From Levilactobacillus tongjiangensis (GTDB lineage: Bacteria > Bacillota > Bacilli > Lactobacillales > Lactobacillaceae): a DNA stretch of 64,000 nucleotides. Under the pieces are notes generated by a model, which was given only the letters and a program-made list of their open reading frames with translations, was not told the DNA's origin and made no database searches. Shown here one piece after another: positions 35,878 to 44,173 of this stretch (the first letter of the stretch is position 1; each line of letters starts with the position of its first letter). A program made the position numbers and the translations under genes. The stretch is taken from the NCBI RefSeq assembly GCF_003946345.1, contig NZ_RHNY01000011.1:1-64000 (forward strand), written 5' to 3'.

Positions 35878-36663
35878 CTACAGTTTTCCCAAAAAGTCAT
35901 CCAGCACCTGGTTAAACGCCGCTGGCTGTTCAGCCATGACGATGTGCCCGGCGTGAGCGACAACCTTTGCCGTTCCATGAGGAGCCAGGTTCGCGCAGAC
36001 CTCTGCGAATTTTGGATTAAAGTATGGTGACTTCTCACCGGCCACAATCAGCAATGGCACTTTTAATTGAAGCAAAACATCTCGCCAATCCTGGGCGGCA
36101 TGGTCGACCAACAGTGGATAATTCAATTCCGCATCGTAAGGATACTGAGCGTTGACCGCCTGAACCTTAGCAAACGTGGCATCACTGATTCGACTGGCCG
36201 TCGCTTTCCCAAGTGGTTCACGTAATAACGTGGGAAATTGTTCCCAGGTAAGATTTTTGAACCCAAATGACCAGTCAGCATCAGCCACCATCTTGGGACT
36301 TTGATCAACGTCAATGACGGCCTGAACCTTAGCCGTTCCAAATAAGGAAACATAGGCAAAAATTGTGGCCGCGCCCATTGAATTTCCTAATAAAATAACA
36401 TCTTGTACGTTCAAGTGATCCAACAACTCTGCCAGATCCATCGCGTGCCGCGTAATTCGCCGGCCCTTAAACGTGTGGGCCGAGGCCCCTTGGTTGCGAG
36501 CATCCACGTTGATTACCCGATAGCCTTGAGCCAACAGGTGCTCAACTTGATTTTCCCAAATAACCCGGCTTCCCCCGATTCCGGTCAGAATCACGACCGG
36601 AGTTCCAGTTCCCTGGTCATCGAAGGCGAGTTGAACGCCATCGTTGGTTGTAAACTTCATCAT
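35878..36663 (-). CDS. Alpha/beta hydrolase
   Basis: A 261-residue alpha/beta-hydrolase-fold enzyme. The oxyanion region LTGIGGSRVIW (about 28-38), nucleophile elbow LGNSMGAA (Ser about 98), acid residue region LLIVAGEKSPYF and catalytic histidine HAGHIVMAEQP are present. Start is the ATGATG at 36663/36660 after GAGGGGGA; 58 upstream in-frame codons are rejected because this site decides the start. Substrate unknown; similar proteins are annotated as esterases or lactonases. Confidence 0.88.
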   Translation of the reverse strand: MMKFTTNDGVQLAFDDQGTGTPVVILTGIGGSRVIWENQVEHLLAQGYRVINVDARNQGASAHTFKGRRITRHAMDLAELLDHLNVQDVILLGNSMGAATIFAYVSLFGTAKVQAVIDVDQSPKMVADADWSFGFKNLTWEQFPTLLREPLGKATASRISDATFAKVQAVNAQYPYDAELNYPLLVDHAAQDWRDVLLQLKVPLLIVAGEKSPYFNPKFAEVCANLAPHGTAKVVAHAGHIVMAEQPAAFNQVLDDFLGKL

Positions 36664-36754
36664 TATTTCCCCCTCTTCGTCGAAATTTAGTGTACGGCTA
36701 TGTTGGGGGCGGGTCAACTTACGGTAAAAATTTGCTGCAAAAATCACACATAAA

Positions 36755-36800
36755 ACAGCCCCGGTAAACCTAACTAGGTATATCGAGGCTGCTTTTAGAG
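36755..36800. repeat. Hairpin upstream of hydrolase
   Basis: CAGCCCCG and CGAGGCTG arms (one mismatch) around a 24-base loop with an internal CCTA/TAGG pairing; T-runs on both sides. Could be a terminator for a minus-strand transcript from the 37.3-37.5 kb gene. Confidence 0.45.
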
Positions 36801-36885
36801 GTAATCTACCTGAAGCTTGATTATTTTTAATACCCAATCTTACTTGTCATAGCACTGGTTTTAGCAGGCAAACCGGTATGGCTTC

Positions 36886-36926
36886 CCGCCTTACTGACTA
36901 CCAAATGCGGACTGGAACGACACAAG
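36886..36926 (-). repeat. Class II folded repeat, 3' remnant
   Basis: Minus-strand CGTTCCAGTCCGCATTTGG followed by CAGTAAGGCGG matches the 3' end of class II repeats (GTTCCAGTCC-arm-CGGTAAGGC). The 5' half is missing. Confidence 0.55.
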
Positions 36927-37008
36927 TCGAGCCGTCACTGGCGGCCTTAAACTCTGTCATCGGTTAGCCCCATCCTTCAGCGGTGATTATGTTAAATCAC
37001 AACCACAG

Positions 37009-37186
37009 TCGGAGGAGACCAAGGATGGAGTCAGCCGTGGAGGTGGTGTTAGCTGGTGATTTTCCAGCATACACCACGGGCGACTTTGAAGACACGGATT
37101 TTTCGTGGCTTCAAATCGAGCGAGAAGACTAGTGATTTTCCAGTCTGAAGCGTCCCCACAGCAGATGGAATCCCTGGCCTCCGGAG
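37009..37186 (+). repeat. Class I folded repeat, copy C
   Basis: Outer arms CGGAGG..CCAAGGATGG and CCATC-like ATGGAATCCCTGG..CCTCCG pair with bulges. Core blocks GGTGGTGTTAGC, ACACCACGGGCG and GTCCCCACAGC are kept; the P2 hairpin is GCTGG/CCAGC. The remainder of the 36664-37278 gap has no gene. Confidence 0.7.
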
Positions 37187-37278
37187 TGCAGCCAATCCAG
37201 CAGTAGCTGTACTTGCTAACACTGGATTGAACCAAACAATTCATCTTTAAGCCCTTAGTGATTTACACTTAATGTTCG

Positions 37279-37494
37279 TTAATTACTACTGCTAGTTTTA
37301 CTTGGCATGCCTTTCGGAGCCCCGGATGGTTTGCCACTCATGCCCTTAGGCGCGTTTTTCATCTGGGTCGTTTGTGCTGATTTGGCCTGTTGTTGGCCGA
37401 ACAGGTACCCCGTGCCACCACCGCCGGCAAATAATATCATCCCAGCAACGACTAAGGCCAACCAATGTTTGGGACCTTTACGACTTGGTTGCAT
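37279..37494 (-). CDS. Small single-pass membrane protein
   Basis: A 71-residue protein: basic N-terminus, one membrane helix with a GGGGTGYLFG stretch (about residues 12-32), and a low-complexity tail rich in K, P, G, M and S (APKGM and GKPSGAPKGM repeats). AAAGGATG precedes the ATG at 37494. The tail probably faces outside. I do not recognise a family. Confidence 0.65.
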   Translation of the reverse strand: MQPSRKGPKHWLALVVAGMILFAGGGGTGYLFGQQQAKSAQTTQMKNAPKGMSGKPSGAPKGMPSKTSSSN

Positions 37495-37679
37495 GTAAAC
37501 TTCATCCTTTCTGATCAATCGAATACCTTGACCACGGTTCCTAGTATACGGCGATTTCCTTAAGTCTAACTAAATCAGTTAACAACATTACTTGCAACGC
37601 CTTCAGCGATTCGTTAAAATAAGAACTATCAAATGGCAGTCCCTTATTAATATTCGTATATTGGAGGATGACTATATTT

Positions 37680-38621
37680 ATGCGTAACGTCTATTTTAAC
37701 CATGATGGTAGTGTTGATGACCTGGTTTCCTTGCTGTTATTGCTCCAAATGAAAGATGTCCACCTGACCGGTGTGGGTGTCGTTGGTGCCGACTCGTACC
37801 TGGAACCCGCCTTAGCCGCCAGTCGCAAAATCATTGACCGGTTTGGTCATGGCGAACAGCTGGACGTCGCCGCTTCTGATTCCCGCGGCGTGCATCCCTT
37901 CCCTAAGGAATGGCGATTAGACGCTTTTAGTTTAGATGCCTTGCCAATCTTGAACGAAGCTGGTACCGTACATGCACCGGTGGCAACGCAACCCGCCCAT
38001 TTAGACTTAGTAGCTAAGGTCCAAGCCACCGACGGCCCCACTACCCTAGTGATGACTGGCCCTTTGACCGATCTGGCTCGGGCTTTGGAATCCGATCCCA
38101 GCATCGCCAAGAAAATTGACCGCTTGTACTGGATGGGTGGCACGTTTGATGGGCGCGGTAACGTCGCCGAACCCGAACAAGACGGCACCACGGAATGGAA
38201 CGCCTACTGGGACCCCGAAGCCGTTAAAACCGTTTGGGACAGCCAAATCCCGATTCAAATGGTTGGACTCGAAAGTACCCGCCAGGTACCATTGACTCCG
38301 GCTATTCGCCAACACTGGGCCCAACTGCGTCAACACCCAGCCATTGATTTCATTGGCCAAGGCTACGCGCTGGTTCCTGCCCTCCAACATTTTGAGACCA
38401 ATTCCACCTACTTCCTATGGGACGTTCTCAACACGGTGGCCAGTGAATTTCCTGATACTGTTACGACTAAACAGGTCATGAGTGATGTGCTGACTACCGG
38501 CCCCGGTCGCGGTCGAACCTTTGAAACGCCGGATGGTCGCCCCGTCACGCTAGTTACTCAGGTCGATCACGATGCGTTCTTCCAGCATATTGACGACCTT
38601 GCTATCTTAGCAGATGACTAG
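37680..38621 (+). CDS. Inosine/uridine-preferring nucleoside hydrolase
   Basis: A 313-residue cytoplasmic enzyme of the IUNH family that splits ribonucleosides to base and ribose. The calcium-binding aspartate cluster is present as FNHDGSVDDLVSL (N-terminus) where the family has DxDxxxDD, and MVMTGPLTDLA and WNAYWDPEAV follow the family pattern. Start ATG 37680 has GGAGG 12 bases upstream; an ATG at 37668 abuts that site. The usual first aspartate appears as N-H-D, a modest departure. Monocistronic. Confidence 0.88.
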   Translation: MRNVYFNHDGSVDDLVSLLLLLQMKDVHLTGVGVVGADSYLEPALAASRKIIDRFGHGEQLDVAASDSRGVHPFPKEWRLDAFSLDALPILNEAGTVHAPVATQPAHLDLVAKVQATDGPTTLVMTGPLTDLARALESDPSIAKKIDRLYWMGGTFDGRGNVAEPEQDGTTEWNAYWDPEAVKTVWDSQIPIQMVGLESTRQVPLTPAIRQHWAQLRQHPAIDFIGQGYALVPALQHFETNSTYFLWDVLNTVASEFPDTVTTKQVMSDVLTTGPGRGRTFETPDGRPVTLVTQVDHDAFFQHIDDLAILADD

Positions 38622-38645
38622 CATCCCTAACTTTTAGATAAAATC

Positions 38646-38684
38646 CAGCAAAAAAGCTGACCCAGCTGGTCAGCTTTTTTAGTC
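38646..38684. terminator. Bidirectional terminator
   Basis: Perfect arms AAAAAAGCTGACC and GGTCAGCTTTTTT with 5-base loop between convergent genes. Confidence 0.92.
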
Positions 38685-39293
38685 GTTACTATCGAATTCA
38701 TCATATAGCTTTGAAGTGTCTGGAATCTCAACTGAGACAGATTTTTCATACTTCACATCAGTTATGTTAATGTCCACAGACGTACTATCGCCATAATCAT
38801 CTTCAACGGAGGCATAACCTGAATAATGGTCCCCGCCCGTGTGCCGCTCAACGGTGACATCTGTCGCCTCAGCATCCAAGTCAAAATCATCTTGAATCAT
38901 GTTGGTTACGACATCAACCGCATCCTTAGACAGCCGCCGTTCCGTTGACTGTACTTTAGATTCACTGGACGACCTTGAACGACTGACCCGGGCAATTGAA
39001 GCTTGTTCAGCCTTTTGTTTAGCTTCCTGTTGTTTTTGAAAGATAACATTCATGGTAATAATCACCACGAGAGCCAGGCCAATCGCAACCCCACCAATGG
39101 TTGCCCACTTCTTAAAATTGGGATTATTGAGAAATGCCCACCGATTCGTTGAAGTTGGCTGAGGCGTCGGTGTTGGTTGCGTCTGCTGCGGTGTTTGTGG
39201 TTGTTCACTAAACTTGTACCCACAGTTCCGGCAAAAGACCGCGTCTGCTGGTAACTTGGTTCCACATTGCGGACAGAATTTTTCTTGTGTCAT
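38679..39293 (-). CDS. Zinc-ribbon membrane protein
   Basis: A 204-residue protein. An N-terminal zinc ribbon (CPQCG at residues 7-11 and CRNCG at 22-26), a proline/threonine/glutamine-rich linker (about 30-50), one membrane helix (about 68-88), then an extracytoplasmic domain rich in Asp/Ser/Val. This architecture is common in Firmicutes envelope proteins (TcaA-like group). It begins one base after the stop of the preceding exported Ig-like protein, so the two are translated together and may act together at the cell surface. Confidence 0.8.
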   Translation of the reverse strand: MTQEKFCPQCGTKLPADAVFCRNCGYKFSEQPQTPQQTQPTPTPQPTSTNRWAFLNNPNFKKWATIGGVAIGLALVVIITMNVIFQKQQEAKQKAEQASIARVSRSRSSSESKVQSTERRLSKDAVDVVTNMIQDDFDLDAEATDVTVERHTGGDHYSGYASVEDDYGDSTSVDINITDVKYEKSVSVEIPDTSKLYDEFDSND

Positions 39294-39294
39294 T

Positions 39295-40380
39295 TTAATA
39301 CCCCACTATATCACTAACGTAATGGTGTTCTGCTCCCGTTACATCCTTGGTTTGGACAATAACGTGCTGCGGTGCAGAAATATCCGTTGCAAATAAATCG
39401 TAACCATCCAGATACAACGTGGTGACATTGTTGCCGCCACCGATGCTGTCCTGATGACCGTTGCTATACATAAAGTACCGTTGGTTGGCGACCCAGAGTC
39501 CCTGCAATTTCTGCTCGGGGCTCTGCTTAAACCGCAACACAGCTTCGCCATTCTTCTCACTTAAAGTGGCAAGTTGGTCCGTACTGCTCATAGAAAGTTG
39601 TTTTCCACTATTCACCAACAATGGGACCCGCAAGGTCTTGCCGTTGAACGTTGCCGTAATCAAGGTCATTCCATCAGCGATTGGCGTCACGTTGCCTCGC
39701 TGATTGACTGTGGCAACCGCTGAATTTGTACTGCCCCAGACTACGGGATGGCTGACTGTTGTATCATCATCGTAATAAACTTCCACATCCGCCTTCTGTC
39801 CCGGTTTCACGATTTGGTATTCACCCTTGTTGTCGTCAAACCACGAGGTCGCCAGAGCGTCCAAGGACAGCTTGCGTACTTTCACCGACCGCTTCACGTT
39901 GAAGCGATAGCCAGCCGTATCTGTGACGTGGTAAGTCACCGTGTATTTACCGGGAACTTTGGTATTCACGTGACTAGTAGCCGTTACCTGAACCTTATCC
40001 GGTCGGGTAACCCGGAGTTGCTTGCCCGCTAGTGGTTTAAAAACCGTGTCTTGCTGGACTGATCGCCGTTTAAACGTTAACTGGGGCCGTTGAACCTTAG
40101 TCGTAGCGTTAGCCCGAATGTAGCCTAAATTTTGGTGATGATTCGTTAATCGATAATATGTATACCCCTTGCTGCGTACCCGTTTCGTCACCCAGAGGAT
40201 CTGCTTACTGTAAGTTTTGCCACGATGCTTAACTGCCGTCGACCGAGGACTCTTTAGTAAGTTCACGCGGGTGTTACGAATGACCACCGGTTTTTCCGTG
40301 GCGGCTTGGGCCGGGTAACTAACCCCCATGCCCATGAACCCAATAACCACTGCTAACCAGAATTTGACGCCCTTATTCAT
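39295..40380 (-). CDS. Exported protein with SH3-like and Ig-like domains
   Basis: A 361-residue protein with a Sec signal peptide ending at AQAA (about residue 27). An SH3/GW-like segment (about 30-95, VNLLKSPRSTAVKHRGKTYS), a DUF5011-like domain (VPGKYTVTYHVTDTAG, about 150-165) and a BIG2-type Ig-like domain (WGSTNSAVATVNQRGNVTP, about 215-235) follow. No sorting signal is present, so it is secreted or wall-bound by charge or GW-like modules. GGAAGGAG precedes the ATG at 40380. First gene of a pair with the zinc-ribbon protein. Confidence 0.75.
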   Translation of the reverse strand: MNKGVKFWLAVVIGFMGMGVSYPAQAATEKPVVIRNTRVNLLKSPRSTAVKHRGKTYSKQILWVTKRVRSKGYTYYRLTNHHQNLGYIRANATTKVQRPQLTFKRRSVQQDTVFKPLAGKQLRVTRPDKVQVTATSHVNTKVPGKYTVTYHVTDTAGYRFNVKRSVKVRKLSLDALATSWFDDNKGEYQIVKPGQKADVEVYYDDDTTVSHPVVWGSTNSAVATVNQRGNVTPIADGMTLITATFNGKTLRVPLLVNSGKQLSMSSTDQLATLSEKNGEAVLRFKQSPEQKLQGLWVANQRYFMYSNGHQDSIGGGNNVTTLYLDGYDLFATDISAPQHVIVQTKDVTGAEHHYVSDIVGY

Positions 40381-40625
40381 GTGGGACTCCTTCCAAAACA
40401 ATCTTTCAACCACTAAACCGGTCATTAATTATGATAGTTGAATATTGCCCGTTTGACAATCTCAGATTCTTACTTATTGAAAGAAAAACCAGACTAGCTG
40501 ATAATTGGTCACGCTCAGCGACCCAGTATCACCATTGACTCAACTGAACGACTACCATGCCAATACTTTCTAGTTAACTGCCAATTAAAAATCCCATAAT
40601 CAATTTCAGTCTGCTGCTAGCATAC
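40381..40625. other. Intergenic region, no gene seen
   Basis: Presumed promoter region of the exported protein gene; no motif stands out. Confidence 0.3.
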
Positions 40626-40653
40626 TAAAAAGGCTATGACATCAGTCACAGCC
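40626..40653 (-). terminator. Terminator of dinJ-like antitoxin gene
   Basis: Minus-strand arms GGCTGTGAC and GTCATAGCC with TTTTTAG tail. Confidence 0.65.
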
Positions 40654-40711
40654 CGTTGAATCACTATTTAATCAGTGCATTTTGCAAATAAATTTAGTCA
40701 ATTCGCTAGCC

Positions 40712-40999
40712 CTACTGATTATCGTTCAAGTCCTGCCAGAGTTCCTCGACCGAAGCAAAGGTCTGAGTCTCGCCCATCTTCGCCTCTCGTTCAACTTCTT
40801 GACGCAACGCTTGCTTAGAGAGCTCAACGTCAAACGGCAAGGAACCGTCTGCCACGGATTGCTGTAGAAATAAATTGATGGCCGTGGTCAAACTCATGTC
40901 GTACTGTGCATATACTTTAGTTGCTTGTTCTTTTAGGCCGGCAACTAACGCCACATCAAGGTGTTCCGGTTGATTGATGTTCAGTTCTGAATGATTCAT
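40712..40999 (-). CDS. RelB/DinJ-family antitoxin, no adjacent toxin
   Basis: A 95-residue protein with a ribbon-helix-helix N-terminus (HLDVALVAGLKEQATKVYAQ) followed by MSLTTAINLFLQQSV, the typical DinJ/RelB pattern, and an acidic C-terminus expected to bind a toxin. AAGGAG lies 8 bases before the ATG at 40999. No YafQ/RelE toxin gene is next to it: a terminator follows on one side and a class I repeat on the other. It may be an orphan that lost its toxin or act against one elsewhere. Confidence 0.85.
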   Translation of the reverse strand: MNHSELNINQPEHLDVALVAGLKEQATKVYAQYDMSLTTAINLFLQQSVADGSLPFDVELSKQALRQEVEREAKMGETQTFASVEELWQDLNDNQ

Positions 41000-41174
41000 G
41001 CTCGTCACTCCTTCATAAAAGTCTACCTAACCTCACCTGCAAGCCAACTTTAGCATGGCCTTATAGGGTCAGACAACCGTTATCGTTTTAGGGTCGTCAG
41101 CCATTAAGATATTCAATTATTTGTCGGCAAATCGGCAATGCGGGTCATCTTTCTAGGTACCAAATCGCCATCCA

Positions 41175-41340
41175 CCTGCAGCTGTCAGAGATTCCGCCTG
41201 CTGTGGGGAACGCCTGCGACCTGAAAAACGGTCCTTCTGCTCGGTTTGAAGCTTGGGAAAACCACCAGTCTCCTAACACGTCCCACGTTGACCACAAAAA
41301 GACGTCTGTCCCCCGTCCAGTCAGCCCTGAGGCTACCGTC
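41175..41340 (-). repeat. Class I folded repeat, copy D, 5' part replaced
   Basis: Minus reading keeps GTGGGACGTG, CCGAGCAGAAGGACCG, CCCCACAGC and the 3' arm GGCGGAATCTCTGACAGC, but the 5' arm and GGTGTTAG block are replaced by unrelated sequence that forms its own AGACGTCTG/CAGACGTCT repeat (41301 and 41348). A rearranged or degraded copy. Confidence 0.65.
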
Positions 41341-41370
41341 GTGGTGTCAGACGTCTATGCATATTAAAGC

Positions 41371-43002
41371 TTATTTTTCATCGTAAAGTGCAGCGACTTG
41401 TTCCTGAACTTGTTTGTGATTCAAGAATTCGTCATAAGTGGTATCTGCCCGGTCAACGATGCCCTTAGGACTTACTTCGATGATCCGGTTTGCAATCGTT
41501 TGGATGAACTCGTGGTCATGGGATGTGTAGATGATACTGCCCGTAAACGAAACCAGGCTGTCGTTCAATGACGTAATGGATTCCAAGTCTAAATGGTTCG
41601 TTGGGTCGTCCAGTAACAGGACGTTGGCCTTACTTAACATCATCTTGGAAAGCATGGCCCGGACCTTTTCGCCCCCGGACATCACGTCGACTTCCCGGTT
41701 CACGTCATCCCCAGAGAAAAGCATCTTCCCTAAGAAGCCGCGCAAGAAGGTGTTGTCGCTCTCTTCCTTGGAAGCAAATTGCCGTAACCAGTCAATGACA
41801 GATAGCTGGTTTTCAGCAAAGTAATCGTTGACGTTCTTGGGGAGGTAGGTCGTGCTGGTCGTTTGGCCCCACACAACGTTCCCACTATCTGGTTCCATTT
41901 CACCAGCGATGATCTGCATCAACGTCGTGGTGGTCAAGTCATTTCGGCTAATGAACGCCGTCTTCTCGCCTGGCCGTAACGTGAAGCTCACGTCGTCCAA
42001 AATCGTCACGCCATCAATCGCCTTAGAAACGTGTTCCACCCGCAGGAGGTCGTTACCAAGTTCCCGTTCCGGGCTGAACTTGATGAAGGGGTACTTCCGT
42101 GAAGAAGGCTTGATGTCGTCCAAGGTAATCTTTTCCAACTGCTTCTTCCGGGAAGTGGCCTGCTTTGACTTGGAGGCGTTGGCACTGAACCGCGCCACGA
42201 AGTCTTGTAATTGCTTGATTTGATCAGCCTTCTTGGCGTTGGCGTTTGCCTTCAGTTGGGCGGCTAACTCACTAGATTCCATCCAGAAGTCGTAGTTCCC
42301 AACAAACAGCGTAATTTTCCCAAAGTCCACGTCACACATGTTTGTGCAGACCTGGTTCAAGAAATGCCGGTCATGGGAAACGACAATGACGGTATTTTCG
42401 TAATCTGCCAGGAAGTTTTCCAGCCAACTAATGGATTGGACATCCAACCCGTTGGTAGGTTCGTCCAAGAGTAAAACGTCGGGATGACCAAACAAAGCTT
42501 GGCCCAATAGAACTTTCACCTTTTGCGATTCAGTCAATTCACTCATCAAGACTTGGTGCAAAGACTCGTCGATTCCCAGCGCTTGTAACATTTGAGAAGC
42601 TTCAGATTCGGCTTCCCAACCACCCATTTCACCGAATTCGCCTTCCAGTTCAGCCGCACGGAGTCCGTCGGCGTCACTGAAATCAGGCTTCATGTAGATG
42701 GCGTTCTTTTCAGTCATGATATCGTAAAGCTTTTGGTGGCCCCGAATGACCGTGTCCATTACCTTTTCATCTTCAAAGGCAAAGTGATCTTGGTTCAAAC
42801 TGGACATCCGCTCGTTGGGACCCATGGAGACGTTCCCGGTTGTGGGCTTCAACTTGCCTTCGATGATCTTCAGGAAAGTGGATTTCCCAGCGCCGTTAGC
42901 GCCAATGACCCCATAACAATTCCCCGGGGTGAACTTAAGATTAACATCGTCGTAGAGCTTCCGGTCGGAGAACTGCATACTGACATTATTGACGGTTAAC
43001 AT
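41371..43002 (-). CDS. ABC-F family ATPase, YkpA/YbiT-like
   Basis: A 543-residue cytoplasmic ABC-F protein acting on ribosomes. Domain 1 has an intact Walker A (GANGAGKST, about 34-42) but a degenerate signature (LTESQKVK); domain 2 has a degenerate Walker A (SRNDLTTTT) but intact MSGGEKVR and a Walker B LLLDDPTNHLD. One composite ATP site is therefore canonical and the other degenerate, an asymmetry I recall as typical for the YkpA-like branch. The linker carries KSKQATSRKKQLEKI. AGGAGG precedes the ATG. A promoter and hairpin lie upstream, suggesting attenuation. Confidence 0.92.
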   Translation of the reverse strand: MLTVNNVSMQFSDRKLYDDVNLKFTPGNCYGVIGANGAGKSTFLKIIEGKLKPTTGNVSMGPNERMSSLNQDHFAFEDEKVMDTVIRGHQKLYDIMTEKNAIYMKPDFSDADGLRAAELEGEFGEMGGWEAESEASQMLQALGIDESLHQVLMSELTESQKVKVLLGQALFGHPDVLLLDEPTNGLDVQSISWLENFLADYENTVIVVSHDRHFLNQVCTNMCDVDFGKITLFVGNYDFWMESSELAAQLKANANAKKADQIKQLQDFVARFSANASKSKQATSRKKQLEKITLDDIKPSSRKYPFIKFSPERELGNDLLRVEHVSKAIDGVTILDDVSFTLRPGEKTAFISRNDLTTTTLMQIIAGEMEPDSGNVVWGQTTSTTYLPKNVNDYFAENQLSVIDWLRQFASKEESDNTFLRGFLGKMLFSGDDVNREVDVMSGGEKVRAMLSKMMLSKANVLLLDDPTNHLDLESITSLNDSLVSFTGSIIYTSHDHEFIQTIANRIIEVSPKGIVDRADTTYDEFLNHKQVQEQVAALYDEK

Positions 43003-43027
43003 GAACGATACCTCCTGTGATTTGTGC

Positions 43028-43066
43028 GTAAAAAACCAACGCGTCTGATTAACGGCAACGTTGGTT
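43028..43066 (-). terminator. Terminator-like hairpin in the leader of the ABC-F gene
   Basis: Minus-strand arms AAACCAACG and CGTTGGTTT followed by TTTTAC, 26 bases before the ABC-F ATG. It may simply end the AraC transcript, but a promoter (43126-43098) lies between the AraC stop and this hairpin, so the ABC-F transcript would also cross it. Confidence 0.7.
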
Positions 43067-43097
43067 TCAACTTATATTCGTTATGACATGTTAGGGT

Positions 43098-43126
43098 AGT
43101 TTACCATAAAACTAAGCGACAAGCAA
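43098..43126 (-). promoter_or_regulatory. Putative ABC-F promoter
   Basis: TTGCTT (43126-43121), 17-base spacer, TAAACT (43103-43098) on the minus strand. A three-codon frame ATG-TCA-TAA starts within the predicted leader but lacks a ribosome binding site. Confidence 0.45.
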
Positions 43127-43134
43127 CGCCTACG

Positions 43135-43995
43135 CTACGTCCAGGTCTGTTGGGCGGCGTAACGTTCCCGGTAAGACTTCGGGGTCATCTGGAAACGCTG
43201 CTTAAACGTCACAAAGAAGTTTTTCTCCGTTCGGAACCCTGTCTTGAGGGCAATACTTTGGATGGACTCCTGGGACGTCATCAACAGCTGTGTCGCTCGT
43301 TCCAAGCGAATTTGCCCGAGATAGGCCTTGGGTGAGATTCCCATGTATTCTTTAAAATACCGGGAAAAATAAACGCTAGAGTAATTGAGCCGCTCCGCTA
43401 ACTCAGCAATCGACACCGCCTGGCTGTACTTTTCCTGAATCTCCGTAACGGCCTGTCGTAGCGGTTGTGGCAGTGGTAGCTGGTCACTATTAACCTGCCC
43501 ATTAACAGTTAGTCTTTTTAACAACTGACCCACCAATTGATATTCCGCACCTAAGCTCGCTAGATAGTCCGCTTGGTCAGCAGGTTCTTCGCCGCCACTC
43601 GCAGCCAACGTGCGGACGGACCGGCCGAGTTCTTGATACGCTTCCTGGCTCAAATCTAAGTCTAGTGGTCCCCAAATTGGTAACTGTTCGTTGCCGACCA
43701 CGTTGCGTAGCCAGGCTGCCGGTAACAGCAGCGTCATGACCTGGTTATCTTCGTCCAAAAAAGTTTCATAACTGTGGACCACTTCTGAATTAATCACGTA
43801 GAGGTGCCCTGGTTGCATCTCGTAAGCTGAGGCCCCAATGTGGACGGTTCCTGGTTGACCTTTGTAGGCAAAGGCCAATTCAACTGCTTGATGCCAATGT
43901 GGTAAGACTAGCTTCAGACCAACAGTTCCGTGTGAAATCACCCGTAACGGCAACGCCATTTTAAAGTTCAAACGCTCATGATAAGGCCGTGGCAT
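43135..43995 (-). CDS. AraC-family regulator with cupin domain
   Basis: A 286-residue regulator: N-terminal cupin-like sensing domain (about 20-110, with HIGASAYEMQPGHLYVI) and a C-terminal double HTH (about 185-283, SIAELAERLNYSSVYFSRYF then SIQSIALKTGFRTEKNFFV). Such proteins usually control sugar utilisation genes. GGGGGA precedes the ATG at 43995. No sugar operon is adjacent; its neighbours are the ABC-F gene and the candidate small RNA, so targets are unknown. Confidence 0.88.
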   Translation of the reverse strand: MPRPYHERLNFKMALPLRVISHGTVGLKLVLPHWHQAVELAFAYKGQPGTVHIGASAYEMQPGHLYVINSEVVHSYETFLDEDNQVMTLLLPAAWLRNVVGNEQLPIWGPLDLDLSQEAYQELGRSVRTLAASGGEEPADQADYLASLGAEYQLVGQLLKRLTVNGQVNSDQLPLPQPLRQAVTEIQEKYSQAVSIAELAERLNYSSVYFSRYFKEYMGISPKAYLGQIRLERATQLLMTSQESIQSIALKTGFRTEKNFFVTFKQRFQMTPKSYRERYAAQQTWT

Positions 43996-44138
43996 GACAG
44001 GTCCCCCATTTCTGTTCGCGGCAAGTAGAAAACGGTTTCATTTCAACGCCTATTAAATAGACCAATTTCTTTCATCTAGCATACCACGTCTACTCGCTAG
44101 ATGGTTAAATTTAGTAATTTAATCATCATATTACGGGA

Positions 44139-44167
44139 TTATGCAATTATTCAATCCCCGGTACAAT
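44139..44167 (+). promoter_or_regulatory. Putative promoter of the small RNA
   Basis: TTATGC (44139-44144), 17-base spacer, TACAAT (44162-44167). The -35 box is weak. Confidence 0.4.
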
Positions 44168-44173
44168 GAACTT

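Noticed and set aside
41371-43002. Second Walker A of the ABC-F protein as a damaging mutation
   Set aside because: The degenerate Walker A and the degenerate signature of domain 1 fall in the same composite site, which fits a family-wide asymmetric ATPase rather than decay.
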